Shown: positions 15,782-24,620 of the stretch, one piece after another
How the letters are laid out: the number at the start of each line of letters is the position of its first letter
Position numbering within the stretch: the first letter of the stretch is position 1
Translations under genes and position numbers: made by a program
The notes under the pieces: model-generated
Seen by the model: the letters and a program-made list of their open reading frames with translations, nothing else
Told to the model about the DNA's origin: nothing
The model's database searches: none
Assembly: GCA_001858525.1 (NCBI GenBank)
Contig: CM007360.1
Coordinates: forward strand, 1-50,153
DNA length: 50,153 bases
Source of the DNA: Vampirovibrio chlorellavorus
Lineage (GTDB): Bacteria > Cyanobacteriota > Vampirovibrionia > Vampirovibrionales > Vampirovibrionaceae
Reading direction: 5' to 3'

Positions 15782-16280
15782 TATTCTAAAGCTAAGAATA
15801 GCGCAATATGTAAAACAAGGCTAGCGCATTTCGGTAATAATTTATCTGGGTAGTTATCCACAATCTTCAGAAATGTAAGCCCCTGCTGCCAGACAGGGTA
15901 ATAAAGCGGCCTCGTCTAACAGGAGCATTTCTGACTTGATAGTAGGCGTCCAAACTTCTTCAATTTTAGTATTAGCGGGCCTGCAAAAGTAGTAGTAGCA
16001 AATTATCAGGAGAGGTTTGCTTGTGATGGGATTTACCGTAGACCCAGCACGGGCCCTTCAAGATGGCATAGGCCGCATTAGTTTTTGGCTATCCTCAACT
16101 GTTTTTCGGGATTTTATCGCTCACAGTTCTTTTTACCAGGGCTTTGCCCTCGACAGGTCAAGGGTAAAGGCTTCGCCCGGCTCCTCGCGTCGCCGCCCTT
16201 GACCCGTCTCACCCGATAGTACGCCAGGAAGGGAGGTCGGCACCAATTGACCGGCATTTAAAAATTAAGGAGTTGAACCC
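15782..16280. other. Non-coding region with DnaA box, candidate oriV
   Basis: This roughly 500-base stretch has no long gene. It contains one perfect DnaA box, TTATCCACA, at 15854-15862 in an A+T-rich part. A large inverted repeat GAC-A-GGTCAAGGG ... CCCTTGACC-C-GTC spans 16152-16208, and a small AGGGC/GCCCT hairpin lies near 16138-16150. A short frame (GTG at 16023 or ATG at 16026, to 16202, about 58 codons) has an AGGAGAGG site upstream. I do not recognise its product and it may be a leader. A vegetative origin is possible here but unproven. Confidence 0.4.
16152..16208. repeat. Large inverted repeat upstream of the LPD29 gene
   Basis: Arms GGTCAAGGG (16156-16164) and CCCTTGACC (16196-16204) are perfect 9-base complements. 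GAC and GTC extend them beyond one mismatch. The 31-base loop is GC-rich. It could be an origin structure or an RNA hairpin in the leader of the gene at 16281. Confidence 0.55.
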
Positions 16281-16802
16281 ATGAGCCAAGTGATCCTTTT
16301 TCCCATCCAGCAAGCCCCCAGCATTGCCCAGCAACCACCCGTTTTCAAAGCGTTTCCTGACTATTCGATTCAGTACGGCAGCAAGTATGAGCGCGGTCTG
16401 GATGTGGCCGAGATTGCCAAGCGAGTGCGGGCGGAACTAAAGGCCCAGGTCAAAGCCAAACAACTGCCAAAGGCCAAGTATTCTGTCACCATTGACCGCT
16501 TTAGCGGCGGCTGTTCCTTGGATGTAAAAATCGATCAGGTGCAAAGCCATCACCTAATGCTGAACCCGAAGCGGGTACGCTTTTGCCATCAGCATCCCGC
16601 TGAGAATCCTTTAAACCTGCCCCGATATACGGAAGCCGGGCAAACGTTGATTAAAGGCGTTGAGGCGATTGTAGCCGCCTATAACTATGACGGCAGCGAT
16701 ACGGCCAGCGACTACTGGAACGTGAATTTTTACAGCAGTGTCTTTTTTGCTGGCTCTTTTGAGCAGGCCCAGCGGGCGCTCATTTTGGAATGGATGGAGT
16801 AA
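16281..16802 (+). CDS. LPD29-domain small plasmid protein
   Basis: The 173-residue protein carries what looks like the large-polyvalent-protein-associated domain 29: LDVAEIAKRVRAELKAQ, then KYSVTIDRFSGGCSLDVKID, then a VEAIVAAYNYDGSD segment and a closing SDYWNVNFYSSVFFAGSFEQ. Such domains occur in plasmid and phage proteins delivered with DNA or acting just after entry. The exact activity is unknown. AAGGAG lies about 8 bases before the ATG. It is the first of three short genes in a row, each ending at its own hairpin. Confidence 0.6.
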   Translation: MSQVILFPIQQAPSIAQQPPVFKAFPDYSIQYGSKYERGLDVAEIAKRVRAELKAQVKAKQLPKAKYSVTIDRFSGGCSLDVKIDQVQSHHLMLNPKRVRFCHQHPAENPLNLPRYTEAGQTLIKGVEAIVAAYNYDGSDTASDYWNVNFYSSVFFAGSFEQAQRALILEWME

Positions 16803-16811
16803 ACACCCCGC

Positions 16812-16850
16812 TAGCGGCCTATCGGCCAGATAGGTCGCTACCTTCCCTTT
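16812..16850 (+). terminator. Hairpin terminator after the LPD29 gene
   Basis: TAGCG-G-CCTATC / GATAGG-T-CGCTA forms an 11-pair stem with one mismatch and loop GGCCA (16812-16840), followed by CCTTCCCTTTT. The weak T-run suggests a terminator or attenuator before the next gene. Confidence 0.5.
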
Positions 16851-16884
16851 TAAAAATCAACATTTAATGAAAGGTATTTTTAAA

Positions 16885-17220
16885 ATGAACTCAGCAGCCG
16901 ATTCCCAGCGCATTGCCGCCCTGAATGACGCATTTCGGCGGTCTTTTTTAGGCGGCCAAGTGGTAATGACCCCAGGGGTGCAATCTTTGGATAGTAAGCA
17001 ACTGCAAGCCCTGATCGGCACTGTTCAAGGTTTTGATACGTTTAATGAGGACAATGACCCTTATCAGGAGCATGATTTTGGCACCGTGACGATTCAGGGC
17101 CAGCAATTCTATTGGAAGATAGATTATTATGCCCCCTCGATGCAAGAGGGGAGCGAAAACCCGGCTGATCCACAGCAAACCCGGCGCGTGCTGACCCTCA
17201 TGCAGGCCCAGGAATATTAA
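16885..17220 (+). CDS. DUF3768 family protein
   Basis: The 111-residue protein matches the pattern of DUF3768: RIAALNDAFRRSF, VVMTPGVQSL, DNDPYQEHDFGTV, FYWKIDYYAP and a C-terminal RRVLTLMQAQEY. The family is common on plasmids and integrative elements and has no known function. I start at the ATG at 16885, because it has AAAGG upstream, while the ATG at 16867 lacks a ribosome site. Confidence 0.8.
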   Translation: MNSAADSQRIAALNDAFRRSFLGGQVVMTPGVQSLDSKQLQALIGTVQGFDTFNEDNDPYQEHDFGTVTIQGQQFYWKIDYYAPSMQEGSENPADPQQTRRVLTLMQAQEY

Positions 17221-17227
17221 TGTTTTG

Positions 17228-17258
17228 CCCTGCCCGCCTGGAAGCGGGCAGGGGTTTT
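17228..17258 (+). terminator. Intrinsic terminator after DUF3768
   Basis: CCCTGCCCGC (17228-17237) and GCGGGCAGGG (17244-17253) form a 10-pair stem with a 6-base loop, followed by GTTTT. It begins 7 bases after the DUF3768 stop. Confidence 0.75.
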
Positions 17259-17284
17259 CCTTGTTGAGACTGAAAGGAATGATG

Positions 17285-17572
17285 ATGAATAACCCCTATC
17301 CTAGATATAAAGGTTTTTCAGCCCGTGTTGCGTATGCAGAATGCAGGCTTACCAAGCTCGGCCAAGATCCGCATTGCCTTATTTTCACCAGGGCCTTTGA
17401 TAACTGCTTTGAGAATAAGGACGGGGACGCTGTTGTTTTTGCCCTAATGCAAAAATCCGCCCGAAACTCTTTATTGCTGAGGGGAATTGAGCAATTGCAG
17501 GGTGGAAAGGTTCCACCGCGCTGGTTAGAGCTATTCAATGGGGAATCTGGTCAGATGGGTCTATTTGAGTGA
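17285..17572 (+). CDS. Small hypothetical protein
   Basis: I do not recognise this family. The short protein begins MNNPYPRYKGFSARVAYAEC and ends NGESGQMGLFE. It is soluble, with no signal peptide or membrane segment, and has a basic central helix (MQKSARNSLLLRGIEQL). The longer frame from 17225 overlaps the preceding terminator hairpin, so I prefer one of the three ATGs at 17279-17285 behind GAAAGGA. It is probably another plasmid housekeeping or antirestriction-type accessory gene, judged only from its neighbours. Confidence 0.6.
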   Translation: MNNPYPRYKGFSARVAYAECRLTKLGQDPHCLIFTRAFDNCFENKDGDAVVFALMQKSARNSLLLRGIEQLQGGKVPPRWLELFNGESGQMGLFE

Positions 17573-17593
17573 GTGCCCATCAAAATATTTTCG

Positions 17594-17621
17594 CCCCGGC
17601 CAGAGGCCGGGGTTTCTCTTT
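17594..17621 (+). terminator. Intrinsic terminator after the small hypothetical gene
   Basis: CCCCGGCC / GGCCGGGG with loop AGA (17594-17612), followed by TTTCTCTTT. This is a strong Rho-independent terminator separating the small plasmid genes from the metal-resistance cargo. Confidence 0.8.
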
Positions 17622-17701
17622 CTGGTGGCTCACTTTTTGATTGCCATTTTTCCAAACTGCCCAACATCTCAAAAGTGACTGAAGCAAAATGAAACCGCTT
17701 A

Positions 17702-17710
17702 TGCTATAGA
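17702..17710 (+). promoter_or_regulatory. Extended -10 promoter of the first RND operon
   Basis: TGC-TATAGA (17702-17710) lies only 7 bases before the ATG at 17718, with no good -35 box and no ribosome site. The predicted transcript start coincides with the start codon, so a leaderless mRNA is possible. Confidence 0.4.
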
Positions 17711-17717
17711 ATCTAGT

Positions 17718-18122
17718 ATGAGCCAAACGTTTCGTTTTTTAATCACAGCAATGATTGCCCTGATCCTGTTTATAGGACAGGGGTTGGCTGCGTTTTCAGC
17801 CGAGAAAATGGCTTGTTGTCAGAAGATGGTGGTGCAAGCAGAACATGCGTGCTGTCAGCACGATGCTTTGAAGGGGATCAAATCAATCAAACCCCTCTCA
17901 TCGAAAGTTCAAGCTTGCTTTTGCGATACCGATGGCAAACAGGCTTTGGCCAATGACGCATACCCAGCGCAAAATCTCAAGCTGGTGGCTGTATCTTCTC
18001 TGAACCCACAACCCTTCCAAAGCCTCCAACTCAGTGATGCCGGTAAACCCATCTGGCTTTATTGGCAGTTTTACCTGGATCAATCCAGGCTTTATCAACA
18101 AAAAAACAGTTGGCTCCTTTAA
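17718..18122 (+). CDS. Secreted Cys/His-rich protein, first gene of the RND operon
   Basis: The 134-residue protein has a signal peptide (MSQTFRFLITAMIALILFIG, cleaved near AAFSA), then paired cysteines and histidines (MACCQKM, EHACCQHD, QACFCDTDG) that suggest periplasmic metal binding. It precedes an RND adaptor, pump and TolC channel, so a metal-sensing or metal-chaperone role is plausible. The family is not one I can name. No ribosome site precedes the ATG, and the promoter nearly touches it. Confidence 0.6.
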   Translation: MSQTFRFLITAMIALILFIGQGLAAFSAEKMACCQKMVVQAEHACCQHDALKGIKSIKPLSSKVQACFCDTDGKQALANDAYPAQNLKLVAVSSLNPQPFQSLQLSDAGKPIWLYWQFYLDQSRLYQQKNSWLL

Positions 18123-18251
18123 AACCGGCAACCTCACCAGTATTTTAGCTGGTCTTGTTTGCGTTTCAGGTTTTAATGGAGCTTTTTTGTATGCTATTTC
18201 TTGCTTTCGTCGAGCTTTTAAATGCTTCCCCTCTTCCTAGGAGGCTGGCTC

Positions 18252-19976
18252 ATGCGTTCTAAAAGTGATAAGCCCTTTTTTCAATGGGCCAAACCGTTTG
18301 CCATTATCTTTGCCTTAGTTTTCCTGGCCTGGCTGGTGCAATGGATTGTTAAAACCTACCAGAAGCCCAATCACATGGGCGTGATCGAATCCCAAGCCAT
18401 GGACATGAGCGTTCAGCCACCCGCTGGGGCCATGCCGGTTCAAACGGAAATCGTGAAATCACAACCGTTCACCAGCAGCGTGACTTATACTGGCAGCGCA
18501 GTCGCCTACAACGATATTGCCATCTTTCCTCGCGTGGAAGGCCGCATTGTGGCCATGTCGGTCTATCCAGGAGATCGGGTGCAGGCGGGCCAATTACTGG
18601 CGCAATTGGATACCCAGGAATTAACCTCCAAAGTCCGGGAAGCTCAATACGGACAACGGGCAGCCACGCAGCAGTATTATGCCTCTCTTAGCCAGCAAGG
18701 GCAGGCTTCCGCGCAAATGCAACGCGCGCAAGAGTCCATTCAGGCCGCTAAGGCCAATCTTGCCTACCGGGAAGCGCAAATCAAACGCTCCCAGGCCCTG
18801 GTTAAAGAAGCGGTGATTACCCAGGAAGAGGCGCAAAAAGATGAGTCAGACTTTAGAACCGCTCAGTCGGAATATCAACAAGCCTTGGCGGAACTGAGAG
18901 CCGCCCAAAGAGGAGCCAGCGCCAGCCAGTACCAAAGCAATGCCCAACGCGCCCAGGCCACCCAAGCCAACGCCGCCTTGCAAACCCAATCCATCATCCG
19001 AGGCTATACCCGCATCACAGCTCCCCAGGCGGGCGTGGTGACCCAGCGGCTGATCAGCCCCGGTACCCTGGTGAGTCCCGGTATGAGCATTCTGCAAGTG
19101 GCCCAGATTAACCCAATTCGCATTCAGGCCAACGTGGCCGAAAGCGATGTGGCCCTCATTCGGCCCGGCGCAACCGTGATTATCCGGGATCAAAAATCTC
19201 AGTCCCAAAAGCCCATTACCGGTAAAGTGAGCGCCATTTTTCCCAGAACGGATCTACAGACCCGCACCACCATTATGGAAGCGGTCATTTCCAATGAGCA
19301 AGCGCAATTCCTGCCCGGTGACTTTGTAAGCGTCAGCATCCACACCGGCCAGCAAGCGCCACGTTTGACGGTTCCACAAACAGCCCTGGTTGAGCGCAAC
19401 CAGCAGCAGGCAGTCTGGGTGGTACGCGATGGAACAGCCCACTTGCAATACGTTAGCACTGGCGATAGTAACGGCCAGCGGATGGCCGTGGTATCGGGCC
19501 TTACTGAAGGCGATGAAGTGATTGTGCAAGGCCAGCGGGATTTAACCGAAGGCGTTTTGGTTGCCCAGGCGGAGTATGGCTCTCAAGGATTAAAAACCCT
19601 GCCCAAACCCAGCAGTTCTAACCGGCTGAGCGCCAATAACCAGTACCAGCTTAAAAAATCCGTGGGCATGTACTTGGCCACCCTAACCCTGAAAAGCAAA
19701 CCGCCTAAGCCGGGAGCCAACACGCTCATGATCGAGCTGGTTTCCGGGCCGGGGATGAGCATGCCCCTGGATAACCTGAACCTGGAAGCCACCACGTTGA
19801 TGCCTTCAATGGCCAAAATGCCCGTTCCCAAGCCAACGGTTCAGAAAATGGGCGCAGGCCGGTTCCAGGCCAACTTAGATTGGATGATGGGCGGCCTCTG
19901 GCAAGTCACGCTAACTGTCAAGGACGGCAATCAGGTCATCGGAAGCATCCCGGTTGAGATTGAGGTGGCCAACTGA
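18252..19976 (+). CDS. RND periplasmic adaptor with C-terminal YtkA-like domain
   Basis: This is the membrane-fusion subunit that links the pump to the outer-membrane channel. It is 574 residues long from ATG 18252, which has AGGAGG 7 bases upstream. After an N-terminal membrane helix it shows the HlyD/biotinyl-lipoyl half motifs (RVEGRIVAMSVYPGDRVQAG and TRITAPQAGVVTQRLISPG), a long helical hairpin between them, and beta-barrel and membrane-proximal domains. The last 100 or so residues (GANTLMIELVSGPGMSMP ... MMGGLWQVTLTV) look like a FixH/YtkA domain, an unusual fusion with Met-rich stretches that may bind copper. Confidence 0.88.
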   Translation: MRSKSDKPFFQWAKPFAIIFALVFLAWLVQWIVKTYQKPNHMGVIESQAMDMSVQPPAGAMPVQTEIVKSQPFTSSVTYTGSAVAYNDIAIFPRVEGRIVAMSVYPGDRVQAGQLLAQLDTQELTSKVREAQYGQRAATQQYYASLSQQGQASAQMQRAQESIQAAKANLAYREAQIKRSQALVKEAVITQEEAQKDESDFRTAQSEYQQALAELRAAQRGASASQYQSNAQRAQATQANAALQTQSIIRGYTRITAPQAGVVTQRLISPGTLVSPGMSILQVAQINPIRIQANVAESDVALIRPGATVIIRDQKSQSQKPITGKVSAIFPRTDLQTRTTIMEAVISNEQAQFLPGDFVSVSIHTGQQAPRLTVPQTALVERNQQQAVWVVRDGTAHLQYVSTGDSNGQRMAVVSGLTEGDEVIVQGQRDLTEGVLVAQAEYGSQGLKTLPKPSSSNRLSANNQYQLKKSVGMYLATLTLKSKPPKPGANTLMIELVSGPGMSMPLDNLNLEATTLMPSMAKMPVPKPTVQKMGAGRFQANLDWMMGGLWQVTLTVKDGNQVIGSIPVEIEVAN

Positions 19977-22900
19977 TGCAGCGCTCTCATTCACCGTTTA
20001 ATATTTCCCAATGGTCAATCCAGCATCCCTATGTGATTTTGGCGTTTTTTGCCGCCATGCTCATTCTGAGTGTGATGGCCATTAAAGACTACATGCCCCG
20101 GCGCATGATGCCTTACGTGGAAAGCCCCATGGTGGGCATTGTTTCCATGATGCCCGGCTTATCGGCGGAAGAGATGGAAACCTATATTGCCAAGCCCGTT
20201 GAGGAGCGAATGACCGCCATTCGCAACGTCCGTTTTATCCGCTCCACGTCTCAGGAAGGCTTTTCCATTGTCTCTCTGGAATTTCCCTACGGGACGAATA
20301 TGCAAAAAGCCCTGGTCGATGTGCAGACCCTGACCAACGTGGTGCAGGCGGATTTGCCAGTGACCGGGGCCAACTTGAAACCCTCGTGGGTGCTACCGAT
20401 TGACCCTTTAAATATTCCAGTGCTGACGGTCAGCTTAACGGGTGATGAGCGTTGGGACAAAGCCCGCTTGCGGCAGTTGGCCGATAACGAGGTCATCAAC
20501 CGCTTGAAAGGGGTGCCCAATGTTTATACGGTGAGCACCTATGGCGGGGCCAAGCGGCAAATGCAGGTGATTGTGGATCGCAATAAGCTGGCCGCTTATG
20601 GCTTGTCCATTCTGGATGTCCGAAAAGCCCTGGATGAGTACAACGTGGCGCGTCCGGCGGGAACGCTAACCAGCGGCACCGAGGAAGCCATTGTGCGCGT
20701 GAATACATTGGCCAGCCAAGCCAGCGATATTTCCCGGATTCCGGTCAAAACCACCCCGGAGGGCCAAGTGGTGACAGTACAAGACATTGGCCAGGTCTTG
20801 GATACCGTTTCAGAACCGCGCAGCGCTTACCATTATGTCAATCAAGGCAAAATTCAGAACGCGGTCGCAATTAACGTACTGCAAAACCCGGAAGCCAGCT
20901 CTCCTAATGTGATTCAGGACACGGAAAAATTACTTCGCCAATTGGAAAAACAACATTCAGGTATTCATTTTGAAGTGGCCTATGACAACGCCCACTTTGT
21001 GAATGTGCTGATGGAAAACATGGTGGAAGAGCTGGCCGTCGCTATTTTGCTCACCGGAATCGCTGTCTTCTTCTTCCTGGGAAACTGGCGGGCCACGATC
21101 ATTTCCCTGATTACCATTCCTGTTTCTCTGGCAATGGCTGTGCTGGGCATGTTGGCCTTGGGGCTGACCCTGAACAGCTCCACGCTCATTGGCCTGTTGC
21201 TTTCCATTGGCCGCCTGGTGGACGATTCGATTATCGATATTCACGCGGTGGAAAAGCACCTGCGCTTGGGGAAAGATCCGGTGAGCGCCACGGTGGACGG
21301 GATTACGGAAGTGCGCCTGGCGGTGGCCGCCTCTACCTTGATGCTGATTTTAGCCTTGACGCCCCTCTTTTTTGCCGGTGGCATTGTCCAGCAAATGTTT
21401 GTGGGTTTGGTCTGGCCGATTATTCTGGGGTTGATCGCGTCTTTCCTTGTCTCTCTGACTTTAACCGCGCTCTTGGCCGCCAAGTTCCTGAAACCGCATG
21501 AAGAAACGGCCACTCAAAAACGGCCCTGGTTTTACCGGACAGTGGTCGATCCATTCCAGCGCTTTCTGGATAAAACGGAGCATCATTACGGGAGCCTGGT
21601 GCGCTGGTCGTTGGGCAATCGCTTTACGGTGGTGGCCATTGCGCTGGCCACCATCATCATTGGCTTTGGATTTTATAACTTCATCGGCAGCGAGATGATG
21701 CCCCTGGCCGATGTGGGGCAGGCTTACGGGATTTTGGAAACCAAGCCCGGCACCACCTTTGCCCGTACTGAACAAATAGTGACTGAGGTAGAAAAGCTCT
21801 TGGCCCAGCAGCCCGAAGTGCTGAAAGTCTCCACCGAGTTGGGTGCGGAATCGGGGCCGGTCTTTTCAGGAACGGGCGCGGTTTATTTTACCGGCTATTC
21901 CATGGGACAAACCAATGGCGCCTCCCTGATGATTACCCTCAGCGATAAGGGGGATCGTCGCCGCACCATATGGCAGGTGATTGACCAAGTGCACCGGGAA
22001 GCCTTGAGGCGATACCCTGATGAGATTCGCCGGTTTCAGATCAAGGAAATGGGTTCCGATGTCATGGCTTCCTCTCAAGCGCCTATTTCGGTGCTGATTG
22101 CAGGCCCGGATCTGGCGGTGCTGGATCAGTTGGGGAAACAAGTGGCCGAGATTGCCCGCAAGACGCCGGGGCTGGCTCAGGTATCGACGGACTGGACGCT
22201 TGGCTTGCCCACCAAGGAGTTGGAGATTGACCAGAAAAAGGCCCAAGCCTTTGGCCTCAGCCCTCAGATGATTTCCGATCAACTCTATTACGCCTTGCGT
22301 GGTGGATTTACTTCGGAATATTACCGCCTACCCAACTTGCGGCAAAATACCGTTTTGCTTCGCTATGCGGATGACCAACGGCGCAACAACGGACAAGATC
22401 TGGCGCAAGCCTATCTCACCAATGCACAAGGGCAATCGGTGCCGGTTAAGTCCGTGGCTACGGTGGTGGAGCGCTCTTCACCCACGGTTATTACCCATGA
22501 CGGGATGCGCCGGGTCATTAGCGTATTAGGGTTTTATCGACCTAACGGGCCACCCAGCATGGATTTGACCATGGATGTGCTACAAAAATCCGTATCTGAA
22601 TTAAATTGGCCGCCCGGTTACAGCATTGAGGTTCGGGGTGATATGACCCAGATGACTGATAGTTTCAAACGGCTTTTAAGTGGCCTAGGCTTGGCGATTC
22701 TGATGATCCTCCTGGTGTTGATTGCTCAATTTCGGGGACTCTTGCAGCCGTTTCAGATGATTTTATCTTTGCCGCTGGAATTAACGGGCGTGTTGATTGG
22801 TTTGGCGGTGATGGGCCAAGCCTTTTCAACTGTGTCTATTATGGCCGTGATTATCCTAACCGGGATGGACATTACTACCGCCATTTTGATGATCGATCTC

Positions 22901-23209
22901 ATGAATCAACACCGCAAAGCCGGGATGTCCGAAGCGGAATCGATTGAAAAAGGGGCCGTGGAAAGGTTGCGCCCCATCTTAATGACATCGATTATCACCA
23001 TTGTGGTCATGTTGCCGGTATCCCTTGCCCCTAAAACCGGCATTGATGCCTATTCACCTCTGGGCACTGTCATTGTTTGGGGCTTGATTGCCGGAACCTT
23101 GCTCAGCTTGCTGGTGATTCCAGTCATGCACAGCCTGACGGATGAAGCTTTGGAGCGCATCCGTAAACGGCAATCCCGCGTTTTAATCAAAGGAAACCAA
23201 CAACTATGA
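19976..23209 (+). CDS. RND efflux pump, CusA/AcrB-like
   Basis: This is a 1077-residue inner-membrane proton-driven efflux pump with 12 predicted membrane helices and two large periplasmic loops. The N-terminal helix is followed by a porter domain beginning PMVGIVSMMPGLSAEEMETY. Membrane segment 4 carries GRLVDDSIIDIHAVEKHLR with the proton-relay aspartates. It overlaps the adaptor stop (TGATG) and the following TolC gene (ATGA). Substrate cannot be read from the sequence. Neighbouring copper genes favour copper or silver, while the helix-4 signature is nearer to drug-type RND pumps than to CzcA. Confidence 0.88.
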   Translation: MQRSHSPFNISQWSIQHPYVILAFFAAMLILSVMAIKDYMPRRMMPYVESPMVGIVSMMPGLSAEEMETYIAKPVEERMTAIRNVRFIRSTSQEGFSIVSLEFPYGTNMQKALVDVQTLTNVVQADLPVTGANLKPSWVLPIDPLNIPVLTVSLTGDERWDKARLRQLADNEVINRLKGVPNVYTVSTYGGAKRQMQVIVDRNKLAAYGLSILDVRKALDEYNVARPAGTLTSGTEEAIVRVNTLASQASDISRIPVKTTPEGQVVTVQDIGQVLDTVSEPRSAYHYVNQGKIQNAVAINVLQNPEASSPNVIQDTEKLLRQLEKQHSGIHFEVAYDNAHFVNVLMENMVEELAVAILLTGIAVFFFLGNWRATIISLITIPVSLAMAVLGMLALGLTLNSSTLIGLLLSIGRLVDDSIIDIHAVEKHLRLGKDPVSATVDGITEVRLAVAASTLMLILALTPLFFAGGIVQQMFVGLVWPIILGLIASFLVSLTLTALLAAKFLKPHEETATQKRPWFYRTVVDPFQRFLDKTEHHYGSLVRWSLGNRFTVVAIALATIIIGFGFYNFIGSEMMPLADVGQAYGILETKPGTTFARTEQIVTEVEKLLAQQPEVLKVSTELGAESGPVFSGTGAVYFTGYSMGQTNGASLMITLSDKGDRRRTIWQVIDQVHREALRRYPDEIRRFQIKEMGSDVMASSQAPISVLIAGPDLAVLDQLGKQVAEIARKTPGLAQVSTDWTLGLPTKELEIDQKKAQAFGLSPQMISDQLYYALRGGFTSEYYRLPNLRQNTVLLRYADDQRRNNGQDLAQAYLTNAQGQSVPVKSVATVVERSSPTVITHDGMRRVISVLGFYRPNGPPSMDLTMDVLQKSVSELNWPPGYSIEVRGDMTQMTDSFKRLLSGLGLAILMILLVLIAQFRGLLQPFQMILSLPLELTGVLIGLAVMGQAFSTVSIMAVIILTGMDITTAILMIDLMNQHRKAGMSEAESIEKGAVERLRPILMTSIITIVVMLPVSLAPKTGIDAYSPLGTVIVWGLIAGTLLSLLVIPVMHSLTDEALERIRKRQSRVLIKGNQQL

Positions 23210-24606
23210 AACCTACTCCACTGATGGCGATGGTAACCAGCCTCTCGCTGTCACTCTCCCTGCCGTTGGGCTTGGCCCAGGAGCCTGATCATACGGCGAT
23301 GCAAATGTCTCATGGTGAAACCACTTTAGAGCATGTTCATTTGGTAGTGCCCAAAGGCTTGTTGTCTGGTTTTCCGGTGGTGGATCAAAGCTTAACTTTG
23401 CCTCAGGCGGTTGAATTGGGCTTAAAAAACAATGTTCAGCTTAGTGTGGCCCAAGCGGAAACCAGTATCCAGCGATCGATTCTGCAACGGGCGCAAGCCA
23501 GGCGCTGGCCTGTTTTCAGCGTGGGAGCGCTTACTTTCATTCGGGCAGGCAACAGCCAAACCCTGATGACCCCGGATATGATGATGAACACGGTTGATTC
23601 AACTGTTTTTCAAGATTTAAACGCCACGGCTAAATTGCCCCTATTCACGGGCGGAGCCATTACCGCTGGCATTCGAGCCACCCGTTCCGCAATGAGCGGG
23701 GCGGAAGCTGAAGCCCGGTTGGCGGCAGTGGAAATGGCCTATCAGGTCAGAGAAACCTATTTAAAGGCGCAATTGTCTCATGCCGAGCATGGGGTGCATC
23801 AGCAGCATATTGACGTGCAACAGGCGTTGCTTAAAAATGCCGAAGCCCGTTTTCAAGTCGGGCGTGGCCTAAAGGCCGATGTCTTGCGAATTCAAACGGA
23901 ACTGGCCGATGCCCAGCGTATGCTCAATGAGGAGCATGCCAGCTTGAATAACCAGTTATTGGATTTAAAAGCGGCTATGGGCATTGATTTGGGTTCCACC
24001 ATTTCCATCGCTGACTCTTTAAAAGCCCAACCCTGGACTGGCGCTCAATTGCCAGCGTTGATTCAAGTGGCGGTTGCCCAGCATCCCATGGTATTGAAGG
24101 CCCAAGCGGCGGTTCAAGAGGCCAACGCCCAAGTTCGTGTTGCTAAAGCCGCTTTATTGCCACAAGTGTATGGCCAAATGACGGGAAACCTACGATTCCC
24201 GACCGAAGCCCCCATGATGGGCAATGGGGTCATTGGCATGCTGAACGCGTCTATGCCCGTGTTTGATAAAAACAGGCTGAGTGAAATTTCGGAAGCCTCA
24301 GCTCGCTTGAAAAAAGCGGAACAGGAATTGAAAGCGCGTCAATTAGAGATCGGTAAACAAGTGGCTCAAGCCTGGAACGAGATGGATTTCGCGAATCAAA
24401 ATATCCAGTTGGCCAATGCGGCCATTACCCAAGCCCAAGAGGATTACCGGCTGATTCAAAGGCGGGCGGACGTGGGCCGCTCCATACAGGTTGAGGTGCA
24501 GGACGCGGCCTTGAAATGGCGCGAAGCGGGCCTGAATCAGGCCACTGCCAATTACAACTATGAATGGGCTAAAGCCAAGCTATTAAGGGCTGCTGGTCAA
24601 GTGTGA
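23206..24606 (+). CDS. TolC-family outer-membrane efflux channel
   Basis: The 466-residue protein has a signal peptide and a Met/His-rich segment just after it (HTAMQMSHGETTLEHVHL), unusual for TolC and suggestive of copper binding. Two repeats of the outer-membrane-efflux domain follow (LTLPQAVELGLKNNVQLSVA at the start of the first). It starts within the pump gene (ATGA overlap). It completes a tripartite export system with the adaptor and pump. Confidence 0.88.
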   Translation: MKPTPLMAMVTSLSLSLSLPLGLAQEPDHTAMQMSHGETTLEHVHLVVPKGLLSGFPVVDQSLTLPQAVELGLKNNVQLSVAQAETSIQRSILQRAQARRWPVFSVGALTFIRAGNSQTLMTPDMMMNTVDSTVFQDLNATAKLPLFTGGAITAGIRATRSAMSGAEAEARLAAVEMAYQVRETYLKAQLSHAEHGVHQQHIDVQQALLKNAEARFQVGRGLKADVLRIQTELADAQRMLNEEHASLNNQLLDLKAAMGIDLGSTISIADSLKAQPWTGAQLPALIQVAVAQHPMVLKAQAAVQEANAQVRVAKAALLPQVYGQMTGNLRFPTEAPMMGNGVIGMLNASMPVFDKNRLSEISEASARLKKAEQELKARQLEIGKQVAQAWNEMDFANQNIQLANAAITQAQEDYRLIQRRADVGRSIQVEVQDAALKWREAGLNQATANYNYEWAKAKLLRAAGQV

Positions 24607-24620
24607 AGCAGATTGCCTAT

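Noticed and set aside
18222-18251. Longer start of the first RND adaptor
   Set aside because: The AGGAGG site fits the ATG at 18252, and the added residues are encoded across that site.
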